From the NCBI GenBank assembly GCA_003244255.1, contig QHCD01000058.1, positions 1 to 64,000 of the forward strand: 64,000 nucleotides of DNA, written 5' to 3'. This document shows, in pieces, positions 1-10,277 of this stretch (its first letter is position 1; each line of letters starts with the position of its first letter). The translations under genes were made by a program, and so were the position numbers. The notes beneath the pieces were generated by a model. It worked only from the letters and a program-made list of their open reading frames with translations, was not told where the DNA came from and searched no databases. The stretch comes from Pseudonocardiales bacterium (GTDB taxonomy: Bacteria; Actinomycetota; Actinomycetes; Mycobacteriales; QHCD01).

Positions 1-263
<263 letters not shown>

Positions 264-1127
264 TCAGCTGGGCACCCCCTCGGGCCGCACATCCTCGACA
301 CCGTCGGCCTGAGCATCGTCGGCCTGGGCATCGTCGGCCTGGGCATGGTCGGCCTGAGCATCGTCGGCGCCCTTGTAGTCGGCGCTGGCGGGATCGTCCT
401 CGGCGTGGTTGGCAAACGCGAAGTACAGGATCGTGAGCAGGGCGAAGATCGCGGCCTGGATGACACCGATGAACATGTCGAAGATCTTCCAGACGACGTT
501 CGGTCCCCACGCGATGTACGGCGGGAAGAGCCCGATCAGCTCGATCATGATGGCGCCCGCGAACAGGTTGCCGAAGAGCCGCAACGCGAGCGAGATGGGG
601 CGGACGAGTTCCTCGATGACGTTGAACGGCCGCAGGATGATCGGCCGGTCCTTGGGGTTGAAGATGTGACCCCAGTAGTTCCGCTTGCCGCTGTGGTGCG
701 CCCCCCACGCGTGCACCCACACCACCACGAATACTGCCATCGCGAACGTGAGGTTGACGTCGCCGGTCGGCGACGGCAGCGCACCGAGCGCCGGAATGAT
801 CTCCAGCCAGTTGGCGACCAGGATGAAGACGAACAGCGTCACGCCCAGCGGGACGACGAACGGTGCCGTGCGGATGCCGATCGACGACTCGACCTGATCC
901 TCGACGCCGCGAACCAGCGTCTCCCACAGCAGTTGCGGACCGCGCGGCACGCCGCTGGTCGCGCGGCGGGCCACGATCAGCCCGCCGATCACGACGATCA
1001 GGCCGGCGACGACGGTCGACCAGACCGTGTCCAGGTTCACACCCCAGCGGGTCAGGTGGGTTCCGACGTGGATGTTGGTGGCGGCGTCGTAGCGCATCAC
1101 GGGCTCGCCCGCCGACGCCGGTTCCAT
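264..1127 (-). CDS. atpB: ATP synthase F0 subunit a
   Basis: Subunit a is the membrane stator channel that passes protons to the c-ring. The 287-residue product has several hydrophobic segments and the key helix ISLALRLFGNLFAG, whose arginine corresponds to the essential Arg210 of E. coli. Upstream residues match the family (VANWLEIIPALG, FNPKDRPIILRPFNVIEELVRP shortened here to RPFNVIEELVRP). The last ~40 residues are an unusual acidic tail built from ADDAQ-like pentapeptides, absent from textbook subunit a. The start is uncertain: 1127 abuts an AGGGG, and an in-frame ATG at 1097 is an alternative. Confidence 0.95.
   Translation of the reverse strand: MEPASAGEPVMRYDAATNIHVGTHLTRWGVNLDTVWSTVVAGLIVVIGGLIVARRATSGVPRGPQLLWETLVRGVEDQVESSIGIRTAPFVVPLGVTLFVFILVANWLEIIPALGALPSPTGDVNLTFAMAVFVVVWVHAWGAHHSGKRNYWGHIFNPKDRPIILRPFNVIEELVRPISLALRLFGNLFAGAIMIELIGLFPPYIAWGPNVVWKIFDMFIGVIQAAIFALLTILYFAFANHAEDDPASADYKGADDAQADHAQADDAQADDAQADGVEDVRPEGVPS
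303..370 (-). repeat. 15-bp tandem repeat in the atpB tail
   Basis: About four and a half near-identical 15-bp units (GCATCGTCGGCCTGG on the plus strand) encode ADDAQ, ADHAQ, ADDAQ, ADDAQ on the minus strand, at the C-terminus of subunit a. The units are in frame, so expansion or loss changes only the length of an acidic, probably cytoplasmic tail. Confidence 0.85.
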
Positions 1128-1155
1128 CCCCTCGCGGTCGCCCCGTGCCGGTCGG

Positions 1156-1581
1156 TCATGATCCCCGGAGCTCCCGGATCACCGGCAACGACGCCGCGCC
1201 GACCATCACCAGCTGGAAGACCGCGAGGCCGCCGAACACCCCCAGGCCGTCGGGGCGAACGGCCACCGCGATCGCCAGCGCCACCAGGGTGATCCCGCCC
1301 AGGCGGACCAGGACACCGCCGACGAATCGCTGCTTGCGGCGGGTGGCGACACTGGCACCGAAGTGCGCGACGGAGCGCTGTACGAACCACGTGTTCAGCG
1401 CGCCGAGGCCGATTCCGACGAGGACGAACACGCCGGCGAGCGGATGCCCGAGCGGCGCTAGCAGGGCCAGCACGACGGCACCGATCACCGCCCCCGCGAT
1501 GCTGGAACGGCGGAGGTTGGCGGCCGCGTGCGCCGGAACGCCAGGCCCGGCCCCGAGCGGTGGTGCCGTGCTGTCGGTCAC
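1156..1581 (-). CDS. ATP synthase protein I-like membrane protein
   Basis: This is a 141-residue membrane protein in the position of Rv1303, just upstream of atpB. It has four hydrophobic stretches (for example IAGAVIGAVVLALLAPLG and VFVLVGIGLGALNTWFVQ), like AtpI-type proteins thought to help F0 assembly. I chose the GTG at 1581 because AGGAG precedes it by about 4 bases; the longer reading from 1614 has no ribosome site. The assignment rests on topology and neighbourhood rather than a catalytic motif. Confidence 0.75.
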   Translation of the reverse strand: MTDSTAPPLGAGPGVPAHAAANLRRSSIAGAVIGAVVLALLAPLGHPLAGVFVLVGIGLGALNTWFVQRSVAHFGASVATRRKQRFVGGVLVRLGGITLVALAIAVAVRPDGLGVFGGLAVFQLVMVGAASLPVIRELRGS

Positions 1582-1615
1582 GGGGCTCCTCTTCGTGCGT
1601 CCGCCGGAGAGCACG

Positions 1616-1864
1616 TCACCTCTTCGGGAAGTTGATGAAGCGTCGGATTCGGACGTACAGGCTCACGCAGGCGCTCACGATACCGACGGCCGTGCCGACA
1701 ACGGTATACAGCGGGGACGAGTGCAGGGCCCGGTCGACGAGCAGGCCCGCGACGACGCCGACCACCATGCAGCCGACGAGGGTCGATCCGAGCGTGATCA
1801 GCTCGCGGACGGACGCCGGCCGTCGCTCCATCGTCGCGAAGGGTAGGGCTGCAGTGTCGGCCAT
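1616..1864 (-). CDS. AtpZ/AtpI-like small membrane protein
   Basis: This 82-residue protein has two transmembrane helices (LITLGSTLVGCMVVGVVAGL and VVGTAVGIVSACVSLYVRI) followed by a basic end, RIRRFINFPKR. That is the layout of AtpZ-type proteins encoded at the head of many atp operons. The ATG at 1864 follows GGGAGGG by about 7-9 bases. The stop lies ~34 bp before the next atp-associated gene, so the two are probably cotranscribed with atpB and atpE. About 225 bp without a gene separates its start from the end of wecA and probably holds the atp promoter. Confidence 0.7.
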   Translation of the reverse strand: MADTAALPFATMERRPASVRELITLGSTLVGCMVVGVVAGLLVDRALHSSPLYTVVGTAVGIVSACVSLYVRIRRFINFPKR

Positions 1865-2090
1865 CGCAACTGACCCTCCCGGGCGGTGGGGTCGGCCGCA
1901 GCACCGGCCGGATCGGGCCGGTTCGCGGGGTCGGCGATCGAGGCGGGCGGTCAACCACCCCGTCTACTACAGCGACCGGCCGTATCGACCCGCGAGGGGC
2001 AATGCTGACCGGTCCATCCGCGCTGCGGACGGTCGGACGCTACCACAGGCCCATGACCTCTTTGCCGGCGGCCCCGACGGCGTACTTCGC

Positions 2091-3215
2091 CTACCCGCCA
2101 GAGGACTTGGTCGACCGGCGCAGGGCTCGAAGCCGCGGCACGTTGGACAGAATGAGCGCGACGACGACGAGCCCGCCGACCAGCGTCGCGATCACCGGAA
2201 CGCTGTTCACCAGCGCCATCGAGACGCCCCCGAAGGCGACGACGGCGGCCCAGAAGTAGATCAGCAGCACGGCCCGGCGCTGCGAGTGGCCGATCTCCAG
2301 CAGCCGGTGGTGCAGGTGCTTCTTGTCCGGGCTGAACGGCGACCGACCCGCCTTGACCCGCCGGACCACGGCCAGGACGAGATCCACCAGCGGGACCGCG
2401 AGCACGGCCGCGAGGATCACCAGCGGCAGCAGCAGCGGCAGTGATCCGAAGGACGTGTGGAACGTTTGCGCGTCGGCGGAGGTGGCCGTGATGGCCGCGG
2501 ACGCGAGCAGCAGGCCGAGCAGCATCGACCCGGAGTCGCCCATGATGATCCGGGCGGGCGAGAAGTTGTGCGGCAGGAAGCCGATGCAGATGCCGGCGAG
2601 CACCGCGCAGATCAGCGTCGGCGCGAACGCGACGTCGTACCCGACCTTGCCCAGGTGATAGCTGTAGGCGAAGAATGCCAGCGCCGAGATCCCGGTGACG
2701 CCGGCAGCGAGACCGTCGAGGCCGTCGATGAAGTTGACCGCGTTCACCGTGACGACGCAGAGCAGGATGGTCAGCGGCACCGATTCGTCCCGGCCGAGCA
2801 GCAGCGTTCCGACGCCGCCGAACGGGATGTAGAAGATGAAGATCTGCACGCCGAGCAGGACCATCGTGCCCGCCGCGACGATCTGGCCGGCGAGCTTGGT
2901 CAGCGCGTCGAGTTCCCACTTGTCGTCGATGATCCCGACGGCGCAGATGAGCACCCCCGCGATCAGCACCGCCGTCGTCTCCGAGGAGTTCGTGAAGGTC
3001 CGCCGCAGGGTCGGCATGTGCCGTGCCACGAACAGCGCCGCCGCCAGTCCGCCGAGCATCGCGAGGCCACCCATCCGCGGGACCGGGATGCTGTGGACGT
3101 CCCGGTCGCGAGGTGCAGCCATCGCCCCGATCTTGATCGAGAAGCGCCGGATCAGCGGCGTCAGCAGGAAGGTGACGACCGCGGCGACGCAGAAGACGAG
3201 GGCGTATTCGCGCAC
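2091..3215 (-). CDS. wecA: Decaprenyl-phosphate GlcNAc-1-phosphate transferase (WecA/MraY family)
   Basis: This integral membrane enzyme transfers a sugar-1-phosphate from a UDP-sugar to polyprenyl phosphate, the first lipid-linked step of arabinogalactan linker or related glycan synthesis. The 374 residues contain the family signatures in order: GIIDDKWELD (catalytic Asp pair), NFIDGLDGLAAG, GDSGSM, and the histidine loop KKHLHHRLLEIG, interspersed with about ten hydrophobic segments. The start is GTG at 3215, 9 bp after the glyA stop, which suggests coupling. The position matches Rv1302 (rfe) of M. tuberculosis. The product could equally feed another teichoic-type polymer. Confidence 0.92.
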   Translation of the reverse strand: MREYALVFCVAAVVTFLLTPLIRRFSIKIGAMAAPRDRDVHSIPVPRMGGLAMLGGLAAALFVARHMPTLRRTFTNSSETTAVLIAGVLICAVGIIDDKWELDALTKLAGQIVAAGTMVLLGVQIFIFYIPFGGVGTLLLGRDESVPLTILLCVVTVNAVNFIDGLDGLAAGVTGISALAFFAYSYHLGKVGYDVAFAPTLICAVLAGICIGFLPHNFSPARIIMGDSGSMLLGLLLASAAITATSADAQTFHTSFGSLPLLLPLVILAAVLAVPLVDLVLAVVRRVKAGRSPFSPDKKHLHHRLLEIGHSQRRAVLLIYFWAAVVAFGGVSMALVNSVPVIATLVGGLVVVALILSNVPRLRALRRSTKSSGG

Positions 3216-3224
3216 CGGATCGGG

Positions 3225-4538
3225 TCAGCCCCTCCCGCCGCCGTCGACGAGGGCCGGCTCGCGCCGCGCGTAGGCGGGATAGCGGCCGACGAGCTCGCCG
3301 ACGGATGCGGCGATCTCGGCCTGCGCCGCCCGCCCACCGGGCGCGTCCGGATCGGTGCCGACGGCGCGACCGATCAGCTCGGCGACCTCGGCCATGTCCG
3401 GCTCGCTCATCCCTTGCGTCGTCACCGACGGCGTGCCAACCCGGATGCCCGAGGCGATCATCGGCTTCGCGGGGTCGAACGGGATCGCGTTCTTGTTCAG
3501 GGTGATCCGTGCCGCGTCACAACGCGCCTCGGCGTCGCGGCCGGTGACACCGACCTCGCGCAGGTCGATCAGGGCGAGGTGCGTGTCGGTGCCACCGGAG
3601 ACCGGGCGCATCCCGCGTTCGGCGAGGCCCCGCGCCAGCGCCCGGCAGTTGGCGATCACCTGATGCGCGTAGGCCTGGTATTCGGGCTGCAGGCACTCCT
3701 TCAGCGCGACCGCCTTGGCGGCCACGGCGTGCATCAGCGGACCGCCCTGCGTGAACGGGAACACCGCCTTGTCGATCGCCTTCGCGAGCTCCTCGCGGCA
3801 GACGATCATCCCGCCGCGCGGTCCGCGCAGCACCTTGTGCGTGGTGAACGTCACGACGTCGGCGTAGGGCACCGGGCTCGGGATCGCCTTGCCGGCGACC
3901 AGGCCGATGAAGTGCGCGGCGTCGACCATCAGCTTCGCGCCGACCTCGTCGGCGATCTGGCGGAAGGACGCGAAGTCGATCAGCCGGGGATACGCCGTCG
4001 CGCCCGCGATGATCATCTTCGGCCGGTGCTCCCGGGCCAGCTCGCGGACGGCGTCGTAGTCGATCAGCTCGGTCTCCCGGTCGACGGCGTATCCAATCGT
4101 GTTGAACCACCTGCCGGAGAAGTTGACCGGGCTGCCGTGGGTGAGGTGCCCGCCGTGTGAGAGCGACATGGCGAGCACGGTGTCGCCGGGCCGCAACAGG
4201 GCGGCGTACGCGGCGAGGTTGGCGCTCGCGCCCGAGTGCGGCTGCAGGTTGGCATGGTCGGCGCCGAAGAGCTCCTTGGCGCGGGCGATGCCGATCAGCT
4301 CGGCCTTGTCGACCTCACCGCAGCCGCCGTAATACCGGCGGCCCGGATAGCCCTCGGCGTACTTGTTCGACAGCGTGCTGCCGAGCGCGGCGAGCACCGC
4401 CGGGCTGGTGAGGTTCTCGCTGGCGATCAGCTGCAGCCCACCCCGCAGGCGATCCAGCTCCCCCACGACGACGTCGGCAATCTCGGGGTCCTGGGCCGCG
4501 AGCGCGTCGAAGTCGGGTCCCCAGAACGGTGTGCTCAT
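3225..4538 (-). CDS. glyA: Serine hydroxymethyltransferase
   Basis: A PLP enzyme that interconverts serine and glycine and loads one-carbon units on tetrahydrofolate in the cytoplasm. The 437-residue product has the expected N-terminus ([20 protein letters not shown]), the substrate loop [17 protein letters not shown], and the PLP lysine in [16 protein letters not shown]. The ATG at 4538 follows AAGGAG with ~7-base spacing; upstream in-frame starts give a low-complexity tail and were discarded. Its placement between tsaC and wecA differs from M. tuberculosis, where this slot has no glyA, but is common in other actinobacteria. Confidence 0.95.
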   Translation of the reverse strand: MSTPFWGPDFDALAAQDPEIADVVVGELDRLRGGLQLIASENLTSPAVLAALGSTLSNKYAEGYPGRRYYGGCGEVDKAELIGIARAKELFGADHANLQPHSGASANLAAYAALLRPGDTVLAMSLSHGGHLTHGSPVNFSGRWFNTIGYAVDRETELIDYDAVRELAREHRPKMIIAGATAYPRLIDFASFRQIADEVGAKLMVDAAHFIGLVAGKAIPSPVPYADVVTFTTHKVLRGPRGGMIVCREELAKAIDKAVFPFTQGGPLMHAVAAKAVALKECLQPEYQAYAHQVIANCRALARGLAERGMRPVSGGTDTHLALIDLREVGVTGRDAEARCDAARITLNKNAIPFDPAKPMIASGIRVGTPSVTTQGMSEPDMAEVAELIGRAVGTDPDAPGGRAAQAEIAASVGELVGRYPAYARREPALVDGGGRG

Positions 4539-4700
4539 CACGGCGCTCCTTGCGGGTCGCTGTTCCGACCGAAGGGCCGGTGGATGTGCGGCTAACTGTA
4601 CGGCCACCCGCCGGGGCGTGGTCGTCATCCGTTCCCGCGGCGCGGATGCTTGCCCGCGGCTGCTGCAGCCGCCCGACCACCTCGGCACGACCCGCGGTCA

Positions 4701-5348
4701 CTACGGCGCCTCCTGCAGGTCGGGGACGACCTCGCGAAGTTCTGCCGCGCTGATCGAGCCGAGCCGGCGCAGTGTCGGCGTGACGCCGGTCAGGTCGACG
4801 ATCGAGCTCGCCGTCCGGTCGGTGCACGGCCCGCCGTCGAGGTAGGTGTCGACGGCGTCGCCCAGCTGCGCGCGGGCCTCGTCGACCGTCGCCGGCGACG
4901 CGGCGCCGGAGCGGTTGGCACTGGAGACGGCGAGCGGGCCGGTGCGTTCGAGCAGTTCGAGAGCCACCGGGTGGGCGGGCATCCGCACGGCCACCGTGCC
5001 GCGGGTGTCGCCGAGATCCCAGGCGAGGGAGGGCGCGTGCTCGACGATGATGGTGAGCCCGCCGGGCCAGAACGCCTCGACCAGCGAGCGGGCGACGTCG
5101 TCGACGGCCAGCATCAGGCCGTCGAGCCCCGCCCACGACCCGACCAGCACGGGCGACGGCATCTCCCGGCCGCGACCCTTGGCGGCGAGCAGGGCAGCGA
5201 CGGCCTGCTCGGTGAACGCGTCTGCCGCGACGCCGTAGACCGTGTCGGTGGGAATGACGGCGAGCGCGCCGCGCGCGATCGATGCGGCCGCTTCGTCCAG
5301 GCCACAGGCGCGCAGGGCCGGATCCGAGCAGTCGTAGGTCTGGCTCAC
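4701..5348 (-). CDS. tsaC: L-threonylcarbamoyladenylate synthase (Sua5/YrdC family)
   Basis: Makes threonylcarbamoyl-AMP from threonine, bicarbonate and ATP for the t6A37 modification of ANN-decoding tRNAs. The 215-residue protein begins with the YrdC hallmark ALAVIPTDTVYGVAADAF, then KGRGREMPSPVLV, the WPGGLTII segment and GPLAVSSANRSG. It is the short single-domain form, without a Sua5 C-terminal domain. The start is GTG at 5348, sharing GTGA with the prmC stop, so translation is coupled to prmC. The grouping prfA-prmC-tsaC is conserved across actinobacteria. Confidence 0.93.
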   Translation of the reverse strand: MSQTYDCSDPALRACGLDEAAASIARGALAVIPTDTVYGVAADAFTEQAVAALLAAKGRGREMPSPVLVGSWAGLDGLMLAVDDVARSLVEAFWPGGLTIIVEHAPSLAWDLGDTRGTVAVRMPAHPVALELLERTGPLAVSSANRSGAASPATVDEARAQLGDAVDTYLDGGPCTDRTASSIVDLTGVTPTLRRLGSISAAELREVVPDLQEAP

Positions 5349-6205
5349 GCCGGCGCCTCCGTCCGTACCGCGGTCGTGAATCGCGGCCGGCCGTTGAGAT
5401 CTGGCCGGTCGGCGAGCTCGCTCAAGCGTCCCATTGCCGTCGCGCCGATCAACGCGGGCACCGCGTCGCCTTGCCGGTCGGCGTGCTCGACGCCCAGCAC
5501 CCCACCGGGCCGCAGCAGCCGGACGGCCGTGGCGATGACCACGCGCACCACGTCGAGACCGTCGAGCCCGCCCCACAGCGCCGCCGGCGGGTCGTGCTCG
5601 GCAACCTCGCGTTCAACCTCGGCGCCGTCGGGGATGTACGGCGGATTGGCGACGACGACGTCGACGGCGCCGTCGAGCTCGGGCAGTGCGCCGTCGATGT
5701 CCCCGTGCTGCAGATGCACCCGCGATCCCGCTGGGTGCGCGTCGAGGTTTCGGCGCGCCCACGCGGCGGCATGGGCTTCGCGTTCGACGGCGTAGACCCG
5801 TGCCGCGGGCGCTTCGTCCGCGACGGCCAGCGCGATCGCGGCGCTGCCCGCACAGAGATCGACGACCACCGGCGAGGCGATCCCGGCAAGGCGGGACAAC
5901 ACCCACTCGACGAGCACCTCGGTCTCCGGACGCGGCACGAAGACGCCGGGCCCGACGGCGAGATCCAGCCGGCGGAATCCGGCCACGCCGGTGAGGTGCT
6001 GCAACGGCACCCGGCGGGCCCGCTCGTCGACCAGCGCCCGGAAGGTCCGTGCGTTCTCGGCGGGCACGACGGCGAGCAGATCGAGGCGCCCGATCCGGAT
6101 GCCGAGCACGTGCGCCAGCAGGGTCCGCGCGTCGTATTCCGGGCTGGCGACACCGGCCTCGGCCAGCCGGCCAGCGGCCGCGGCGAGGAGCGTTCTCGGC
6201 TTCAC
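5345..6205 (-). CDS. prmC: Release-factor glutamine methyltransferase
   Basis: Methylates the glutamine of the GGQ motif in release factors 1 and 2 using SAM. The 286-residue enzyme has the N-terminal helical domain ([14 protein letters not shown]), the SAM-binding segment [17 protein letters not shown] and the catalytic motif [16 protein letters not shown], where NPPY binds the target glutamine. Its start overlaps the prfA stop by 4 bases (ATGA), placing enzyme and substrate in one coupled unit. Confidence 0.95.
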   Translation of the reverse strand: MKPRTLLAAAAGRLAEAGVASPEYDARTLLAHVLGIRIGRLDLLAVVPAENARTFRALVDERARRVPLQHLTGVAGFRRLDLAVGPGVFVPRPETEVLVEWVLSRLAGIASPVVVDLCAGSAAIALAVADEAPAARVYAVEREAHAAAWARRNLDAHPAGSRVHLQHGDIDGALPELDGAVDVVVANPPYIPDGAEVEREVAEHDPPAALWGGLDGLDVVRVVIATAVRLLRPGGVLGVEHADRQGDAVPALIGATAMGRLSELADRPDLNGRPRFTTAVRTEAPA

Positions 6206-7305
6206 CCGGAGCGGCCGGCGGTTCCGGATTCGGCGCCGGCCAGCGCGGCCTCCGTGTCGGCCTGGGTCAGCGCGCCGATGACGGCGTCGAGGTCGCCGTC
6301 GAGCACCTGGTCGAGGTTGTAGGCCTTGAACCCGACCCGGTGGTCAGAGATCCGGTTCTCACCGAAGTTGTAGGTGCGGACGCGTTCGCTGCGGTCGACC
6401 GTGCGCACCTGGCTGCGCCGGGCGTCGGCCGCCTCCCGCTGTTGGCTGTCCTGCGCGAGCGCGTACAGGCGGGCGCGCAGCACGCGCATCCCCGCCTCCC
6501 GGTTCTGCAGCTGGCTCTTCTCGTTCTGCATCGACACCACCGTGCCGGTGGGCAGGTGCGTGATGCGCACCGCGGAGTCGGTGGTGTTCACGCTCTGCCC
6601 GCCCGGACCGGAGCTGCGGAAGACGTCGATGCGCAGATCGTTCGGGTCGATCTGGACTTCGATCTCCTCGGCCTCCGGCAGCACGAGCACTCCCGCCGCC
6701 GAGGTGTGGATCCGGCCCTGCGACTCGGTCACCGGCACCCGCTGCACTCGGTGCACGCCGCCCTCGTACTTAAGCCGGCGCCAGACTCCGTCAGCGGGCC
6801 GGCCGTTGCGGGCCTTGATCGCCACGCTGATGTCGCGGTAGCCGCCGAGCTCGGTCGGCTCGGCGTCGAGCACCTCGGCCTGCCAGCCCTGACGTTCGGC
6901 GTAGCGCAGGTACATCCGCAGCAGGTCGCCCGCGAACAGCGCGGACTCCTCGCCGCCCTCGCCCGCCTTGATCTGCATGATCACGTCCTTGCCGTCGGCG
7001 GGATCCTTCGGCACCAGGGCCTCGCGCAGCTCTGCCTGCAGCTGGGCGATCCGGGCGTCCAGCAAGACGATCTCGGAGGAGAACGACGCGTCCTCGTGGG
7101 CTAACTCGCGCGCAGCCTCGCGATCGGCCGTAGCAGCATCGAGCTCGCGGGCCGACTCGACGATCGGTCCCAGCTCCGCGTACCGCCGGCCCAGATCGCG
7201 CGCGCGGACCGTATCGGTGTGCACGGCGGGGTCGGCGAGCGCGCGCTCGAGCCGCGCGTGCTCGGCGATCAGGTCAGGCAGGGCCCCGAGCGGCTGGTCG
7301 GTCAC
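6202..7305 (-). CDS. prfA: Peptide chain release factor 1
   Basis: Recognises UAA and UAG stop codons and triggers peptide release at the ribosomal P site. The 367-residue protein carries the codon-reading region [17 protein letters not shown] (PxT type; PVT here, as in mycobacteria) and the catalytic GGQ in [17 protein letters not shown]. The start is GTG at 7305. A 99-bp gap separates it from rpmE; prmC overlaps its stop, so the methylase and factor are made together. Confidence 0.96.
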   Translation of the reverse strand: MTDQPLGALPDLIAEHARLERALADPAVHTDTVRARDLGRRYAELGPIVESARELDAATADREAARELAHEDASFSSEIVLLDARIAQLQAELREALVPKDPADGKDVIMQIKAGEGGEESALFAGDLLRMYLRYAERQGWQAEVLDAEPTELGGYRDISVAIKARNGRPADGVWRRLKYEGGVHRVQRVPVTESQGRIHTSAAGVLVLPEAEEIEVQIDPNDLRIDVFRSSGPGGQSVNTTDSAVRITHLPTGTVVSMQNEKSQLQNREAGMRVLRARLYALAQDSQQREAADARRSQVRTVDRSERVRTYNFGENRISDHRVGFKAYNLDQVLDGDLDAVIGALTQADTEAALAGAESGTAGRSG

Positions 7306-7404
7306 GAGCGGGCAGCGGGAGATGTCATGGCGTCGATTCGTCGGGGTGGTCGGGACGCGACAACGGCGCCCGATCCCAACGGGACCTGGGCGCCGTCGCG
7401 CGGG

Positions 7405-7695
7405 CTACTTGCCGGAGCTCTTCCTGCCGGCGCCGTCCTTAGTGCCGCCGTCCGTTGCGGCGCCGTCTGCGGAGCCGCTGTCGCCCCGCACCCGCTTGCC
7501 GAAGCGGCGCTCGAAGCGCGCCACCCTGCCGCCGGTGTCGAGGATCTTCTGCTTGCCCGTGTAGAACGGGTGGCACGCCGAGCAGACGTCGGCGTGCATC
7601 ACGCCGTTCTTCGCCGTGCTCCGGGTAGTGAACGTGTTCCCACACGAGCAGGTCACCTGCGTGGTGACGTACTCGGGGTGGATGTCCGTCTTCAT
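7405..7695 (-). CDS. rpmE: 50S ribosomal protein L31 (zinc-binding type)
   Basis: A component of the large subunit near the central protuberance. The 96-residue product has the zinc-ligand cysteines of the C+ form (TCSCGNTF and [11 protein letters not shown]) and the usual end [10 protein letters not shown]. It is extended by about 25 hydrophilic residues rich in Gly, Ser, Lys and Asp. A GAGGAGG-like ribosome site precedes the ATG at 7695. No Zur-like operator is evident upstream, in the 115 bp between it and rho. Confidence 0.95.
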   Translation of the reverse strand: MKTDIHPEYVTTQVTCSCGNTFTTRSTAKNGVMHADVCSACHPFYTGKQKILDTGGRVARFERRFGKRVRGDSGSADGAATDGGTKDGAGRKSSGK

Positions 7696-7810
7696 AGCGT
7701 CCTCCTCATCCAGCCGTCGGGTCCCGACGCGATCGCGCGGGTGAACCGGCAGCCACGCCCCTGCAACTCGTCGAGCCTGCCACAGATTCCCCTCGGCCCC
7801 GCGGGGGTCG

Positions 7811-9859
7811 TCAGTCGCTGCCGATCGACGTCGTCTTCTGCACCTGCATCAGGAATTCGACGTTCGTGGCGGTCTTGCGCAGCCGGTCGAGCACCAGCTC
7901 GAGCGCCTGCTGCGGCTCCAGCGCGTGCAGCACCCGGCGCAGCTTGATCACGATCGCCAGCTCGTCGGGCGAGAGCAGGATCTCTTCCTTACGGGTGCCG
8001 GACGCGACGACGTCGACGGCCGGGAAGATCCGCTTGTCCGCCAGTCGCCGGTCGAGGTAGAGCTCGGCGTTGCCGGTTCCCTTGTACTCCTCGTAGATCA
8101 CGGTGTCGCCGGTCGACCCGGTCTGGACCAGGGCCGTTGCCAGGATGGTCAGTGAGCCGCCGTCCTCGATGTTTCGCGCGGCGCCGAGGAAGCGCTTCGG
8201 GGGGTAGAGCGCCGTCGAGTCGATACCGCCGGAGAGGATCCGGCCGCTGGCTGGCGACGCGTTGTTGTAGGCACGCCCCAGCCGGGTGATGGAGTCGAGC
8301 AGTACGACGACGTCGTGGCCGAGTTCCACCAAGCGCTTGGCCCGCTCGATCGACAGTTCTGCCACGGTCGTGTGGTCCGACGGCGGCCGGTCGAATGTCG
8401 AGGCGATCACCTCGCCCTTCACCGACCGCTGCATGTCGGTAACCTCCTCGGGCCGCTCGTCGACGAGCACGACCATGAGGTGGCATTCGGGGTTGTTAGT
8501 GGTGATCGCGTTGGCGATCGCCTGCATCACCATCGTCTTGCCGGCCTTCGGCGGGCTGACGATGAGGGCTCGCTGGCCCTTGCCGATCGGGGCGACCAGG
8601 TCGATGACGCGGGTCGTGAGGATGTGCGGCTCGGTCTCCAGCCGCAGCCGATCCTGCGGATAGAGCGGCGTGAGCTTGTGGAACTCCGGGCGCTTCTTGG
8701 CCTCCTCGGGGTCCAGGCCGTTCACCTGGTCCAGACGCACCAGCGCGTTGTACTTGTCGCGCCGCTCGCCCTCGCGCGGTTCGCGGACCGCACCAGAGAT
8801 CGCGTCACCGCGGCGCAGGTCGTAGCGGCGCACCTGCGACAGCGAAACGTAGACGTCGTTCGGCCCGGTCAGATAGCCGGTCGTGCGCACGAAGGCGTAG
8901 TTGTCCAAGACGTCGAGAATGCCGGCCACCGGCACCAGTACATCGTCCTCGGCGACGACCGGCTCGGACTCACCGGGACGCTCCCGGCCGCGGCGCCGGT
9001 CGCGGAACCGTCGGCCGCGGCGGCGACCGCCGTCGCCGTAGTCATCGTCGCTGGTCCGGTCGTTCTGGCCCCGGTCGTTCTGGCCCCGGTCGTTCTGGCC
9101 CCGGTCGTTCTGGCCCCGGTCGTTCTGGCCGCGGTTGTTGGTGCCCCGCTCGTTGTTGGATCGGTCGCTGTTGGATCGGTCGCTGTTGGATCGGTCGCCG
9201 CCACGCTGGCCGCCGCGGTCCCGTTGCTCGTTCGCGCGCTCACCAGTGCGCTGGGAACTCTCCCGGCGAGCGCCGTCGCGGGCGTGATTCTGCCGGGTAC
9301 TGCTCTGCTCGGTGCTGGTCTGCCCGGCGCCGCTCTCGGCGGCACCGGCGGGCTGTCCCGGGGCCTCGGCCGGCGGCGTTGCGGCACTCGCGTCCGGGTC
9401 CGTCGACGCCGCGACGACGTCGCTGACCGGCGCGGGGTCACTCGAGGGTGCACCGGCAGCGCGCTGCGCCGTCCGGTGACCGCGGGTCCGCGTTGCCGGT
9501 GCCGGTGCCGGTGCCGACGATGCCACGGCGGGCGACCCAGCTGGGGACTCGGCTGGCGACTCGGCTGCCCCGCCGGAGCCTGCCGGTGCCGTCGCTACCG
9601 GCGCCCCGGCGGGCTGGCTGCCGTTCTGGTGCTCCTTGATGACGGCGATCAGGTCGCCCTTGCGCATCCGTGCGGTCCCGGTGACGCCGAGCTCGGCGGC
9701 GAGCCGCTGCAGGTCGGCGAGCACCATGCCGGTGAGCCCGGTGCGCTTGCGTGCGCGGGCCGCCGCGCCGTCTGAGGCAGGCTCGCCCGCAGGCTGGGCA
9801 TCGGGGCTGGTCACGTCCGTCCCGGGCACGTCGGCCCGGACGTCGGTGGTGTTGGTCAA
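7811..9859 (-). CDS. rho: Transcription termination factor Rho
   Basis: A hexameric RNA-dependent ATPase that terminates transcription. From a TTG at 9859 (GGAAGG 6-7 bases upstream) it is 682 residues, far longer than the 419 of E. coli Rho. Order: Rho_N helical domain ([34 protein letters not shown] shortened here to [14 protein letters not shown]); a long inserted Arg/Asn/Asp/Gly-rich region with tandem pentapeptides; the RNA-binding CSD ([16 protein letters not shown]); and the ATPase with Walker A PPKAGKT near residue 440 and [11 protein letters not shown]. An earlier in-frame start at 10123 gives no recognisable protein and lies inside the leader. Confidence 0.96.
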   Translation of the reverse strand: MTNTTDVRADVPGTDVTSPDAQPAGEPASDGAAARARKRTGLTGMVLADLQRLAAELGVTGTARMRKGDLIAVIKEHQNGSQPAGAPVATAPAGSGGAAESPAESPAGSPAVASSAPAPAPATRTRGHRTAQRAAGAPSSDPAPVSDVVAASTDPDASAATPPAEAPGQPAGAAESGAGQTSTEQSSTRQNHARDGARRESSQRTGERANEQRDRGGQRGGDRSNSDRSNSDRSNNERGTNNRGQNDRGQNDRGQNDRGQNDRGQNDRTSDDDYGDGGRRRGRRFRDRRRGRERPGESEPVVAEDDVLVPVAGILDVLDNYAFVRTTGYLTGPNDVYVSLSQVRRYDLRRGDAISGAVREPREGERRDKYNALVRLDQVNGLDPEEAKKRPEFHKLTPLYPQDRLRLETEPHILTTRVIDLVAPIGKGQRALIVSPPKAGKTMVMQAIANAITTNNPECHLMVVLVDERPEEVTDMQRSVKGEVIASTFDRPPSDHTTVAELSIERAKRLVELGHDVVVLLDSITRLGRAYNNASPASGRILSGGIDSTALYPPKRFLGAARNIEDGGSLTILATALVQTGSTGDTVIYEEYKGTGNAELYLDRRLADKRIFPAVDVVASGTRKEEILLSPDELAIVIKLRRVLHALEPQQALELVLDRLRKTATNVEFLMQVQKTTSIGSD
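9056..9200 (-). repeat. 15-bp tandem repeats in the rho insertion
   Basis: Five consecutive copies of a 15-bp unit (CGGTCGTTCTGGCCC on the plus strand, 9058-9132) encode GQNDR on the minus strand. A second set of three units (TTGGATCGGTCGCTG) follows at about 9156-9198 and encodes SDRSN. The encoded stretch is Asn/Gln-rich and charged, of the low-complexity type found in long actinobacterial Rho proteins. Confidence 0.92.
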
Positions 9860-10147
9860 ATGAGGGTCCTTCCCTGCGTCGGCTCTCGTCGTAGCAGACG
9901 GAGCCGGTGAAGCGGCCGGCCGGATGGGCCGGCTCAACTGGCCACCCGATCGGGATGGCACGGGTGGGCGGGGTGCTGCTCCGATCGTCCCCGGGCCGCG
10001 TCCCGTGGTCGACGCCCGTCTGTCGGGGCGCCATGACACCGGATGAGAACCGCGAGTGGAGCGAGAAATGTGCAGACAGTTGCCGAGTCGGCGATACCGC
10101 TCGACGGGCCCCGCTTCGTGCACGCCCTAGGGCGGCTGACGTGTCAA
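9860..10147 (-). other. Long untranslated leader of rho
   Basis: The ~290 bp between the predicted rho promoter and its TTG start contain no ORF that looks coding on either strand. Long leaders are usual for rho, where Rho attenuates its own transcription. I see no canonical intrinsic terminator in it. Confidence 0.45.
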
Positions 10148-10176
10148 ATCTTAGTACGCGTGCATCGGTTGGGCAA
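10148..10176 (-). promoter_or_regulatory. Predicted rho promoter
   Basis: On the minus strand a TTGCCC hexamer (10176-10171) is followed after 17 bp by TAAGAT (10153-10148). This is good sigma70-type spacing, and the region lies between the thrB stop and rho. It is a prediction from hexamer match and position only. Confidence 0.5.
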
Positions 10177-10277
10177 CATCGCCACGCAGGTGGCTATTCC
10201 GCGGGGGGGCCGCCAGTCGCGGGACACGGCTGCCGACGCACCCGGACCGGCCGTTCCGGTGCTCCCACGCTAGGCGG

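Noticed and set aside
345-1292. Long plus-strand open frame opposite atpB
   Set aside because: It is the antisense of a gene with clear family motifs and is low-complexity, Arg/Asp-rich, as expected from GC-rich antisense frames.
7790-7810. CCCCGCGGGG palindrome after rho as a terminator
   Set aside because: It is a loopless GC palindrome without a T-run in GC-rich DNA, where such matches are common; not strong enough to annotate.
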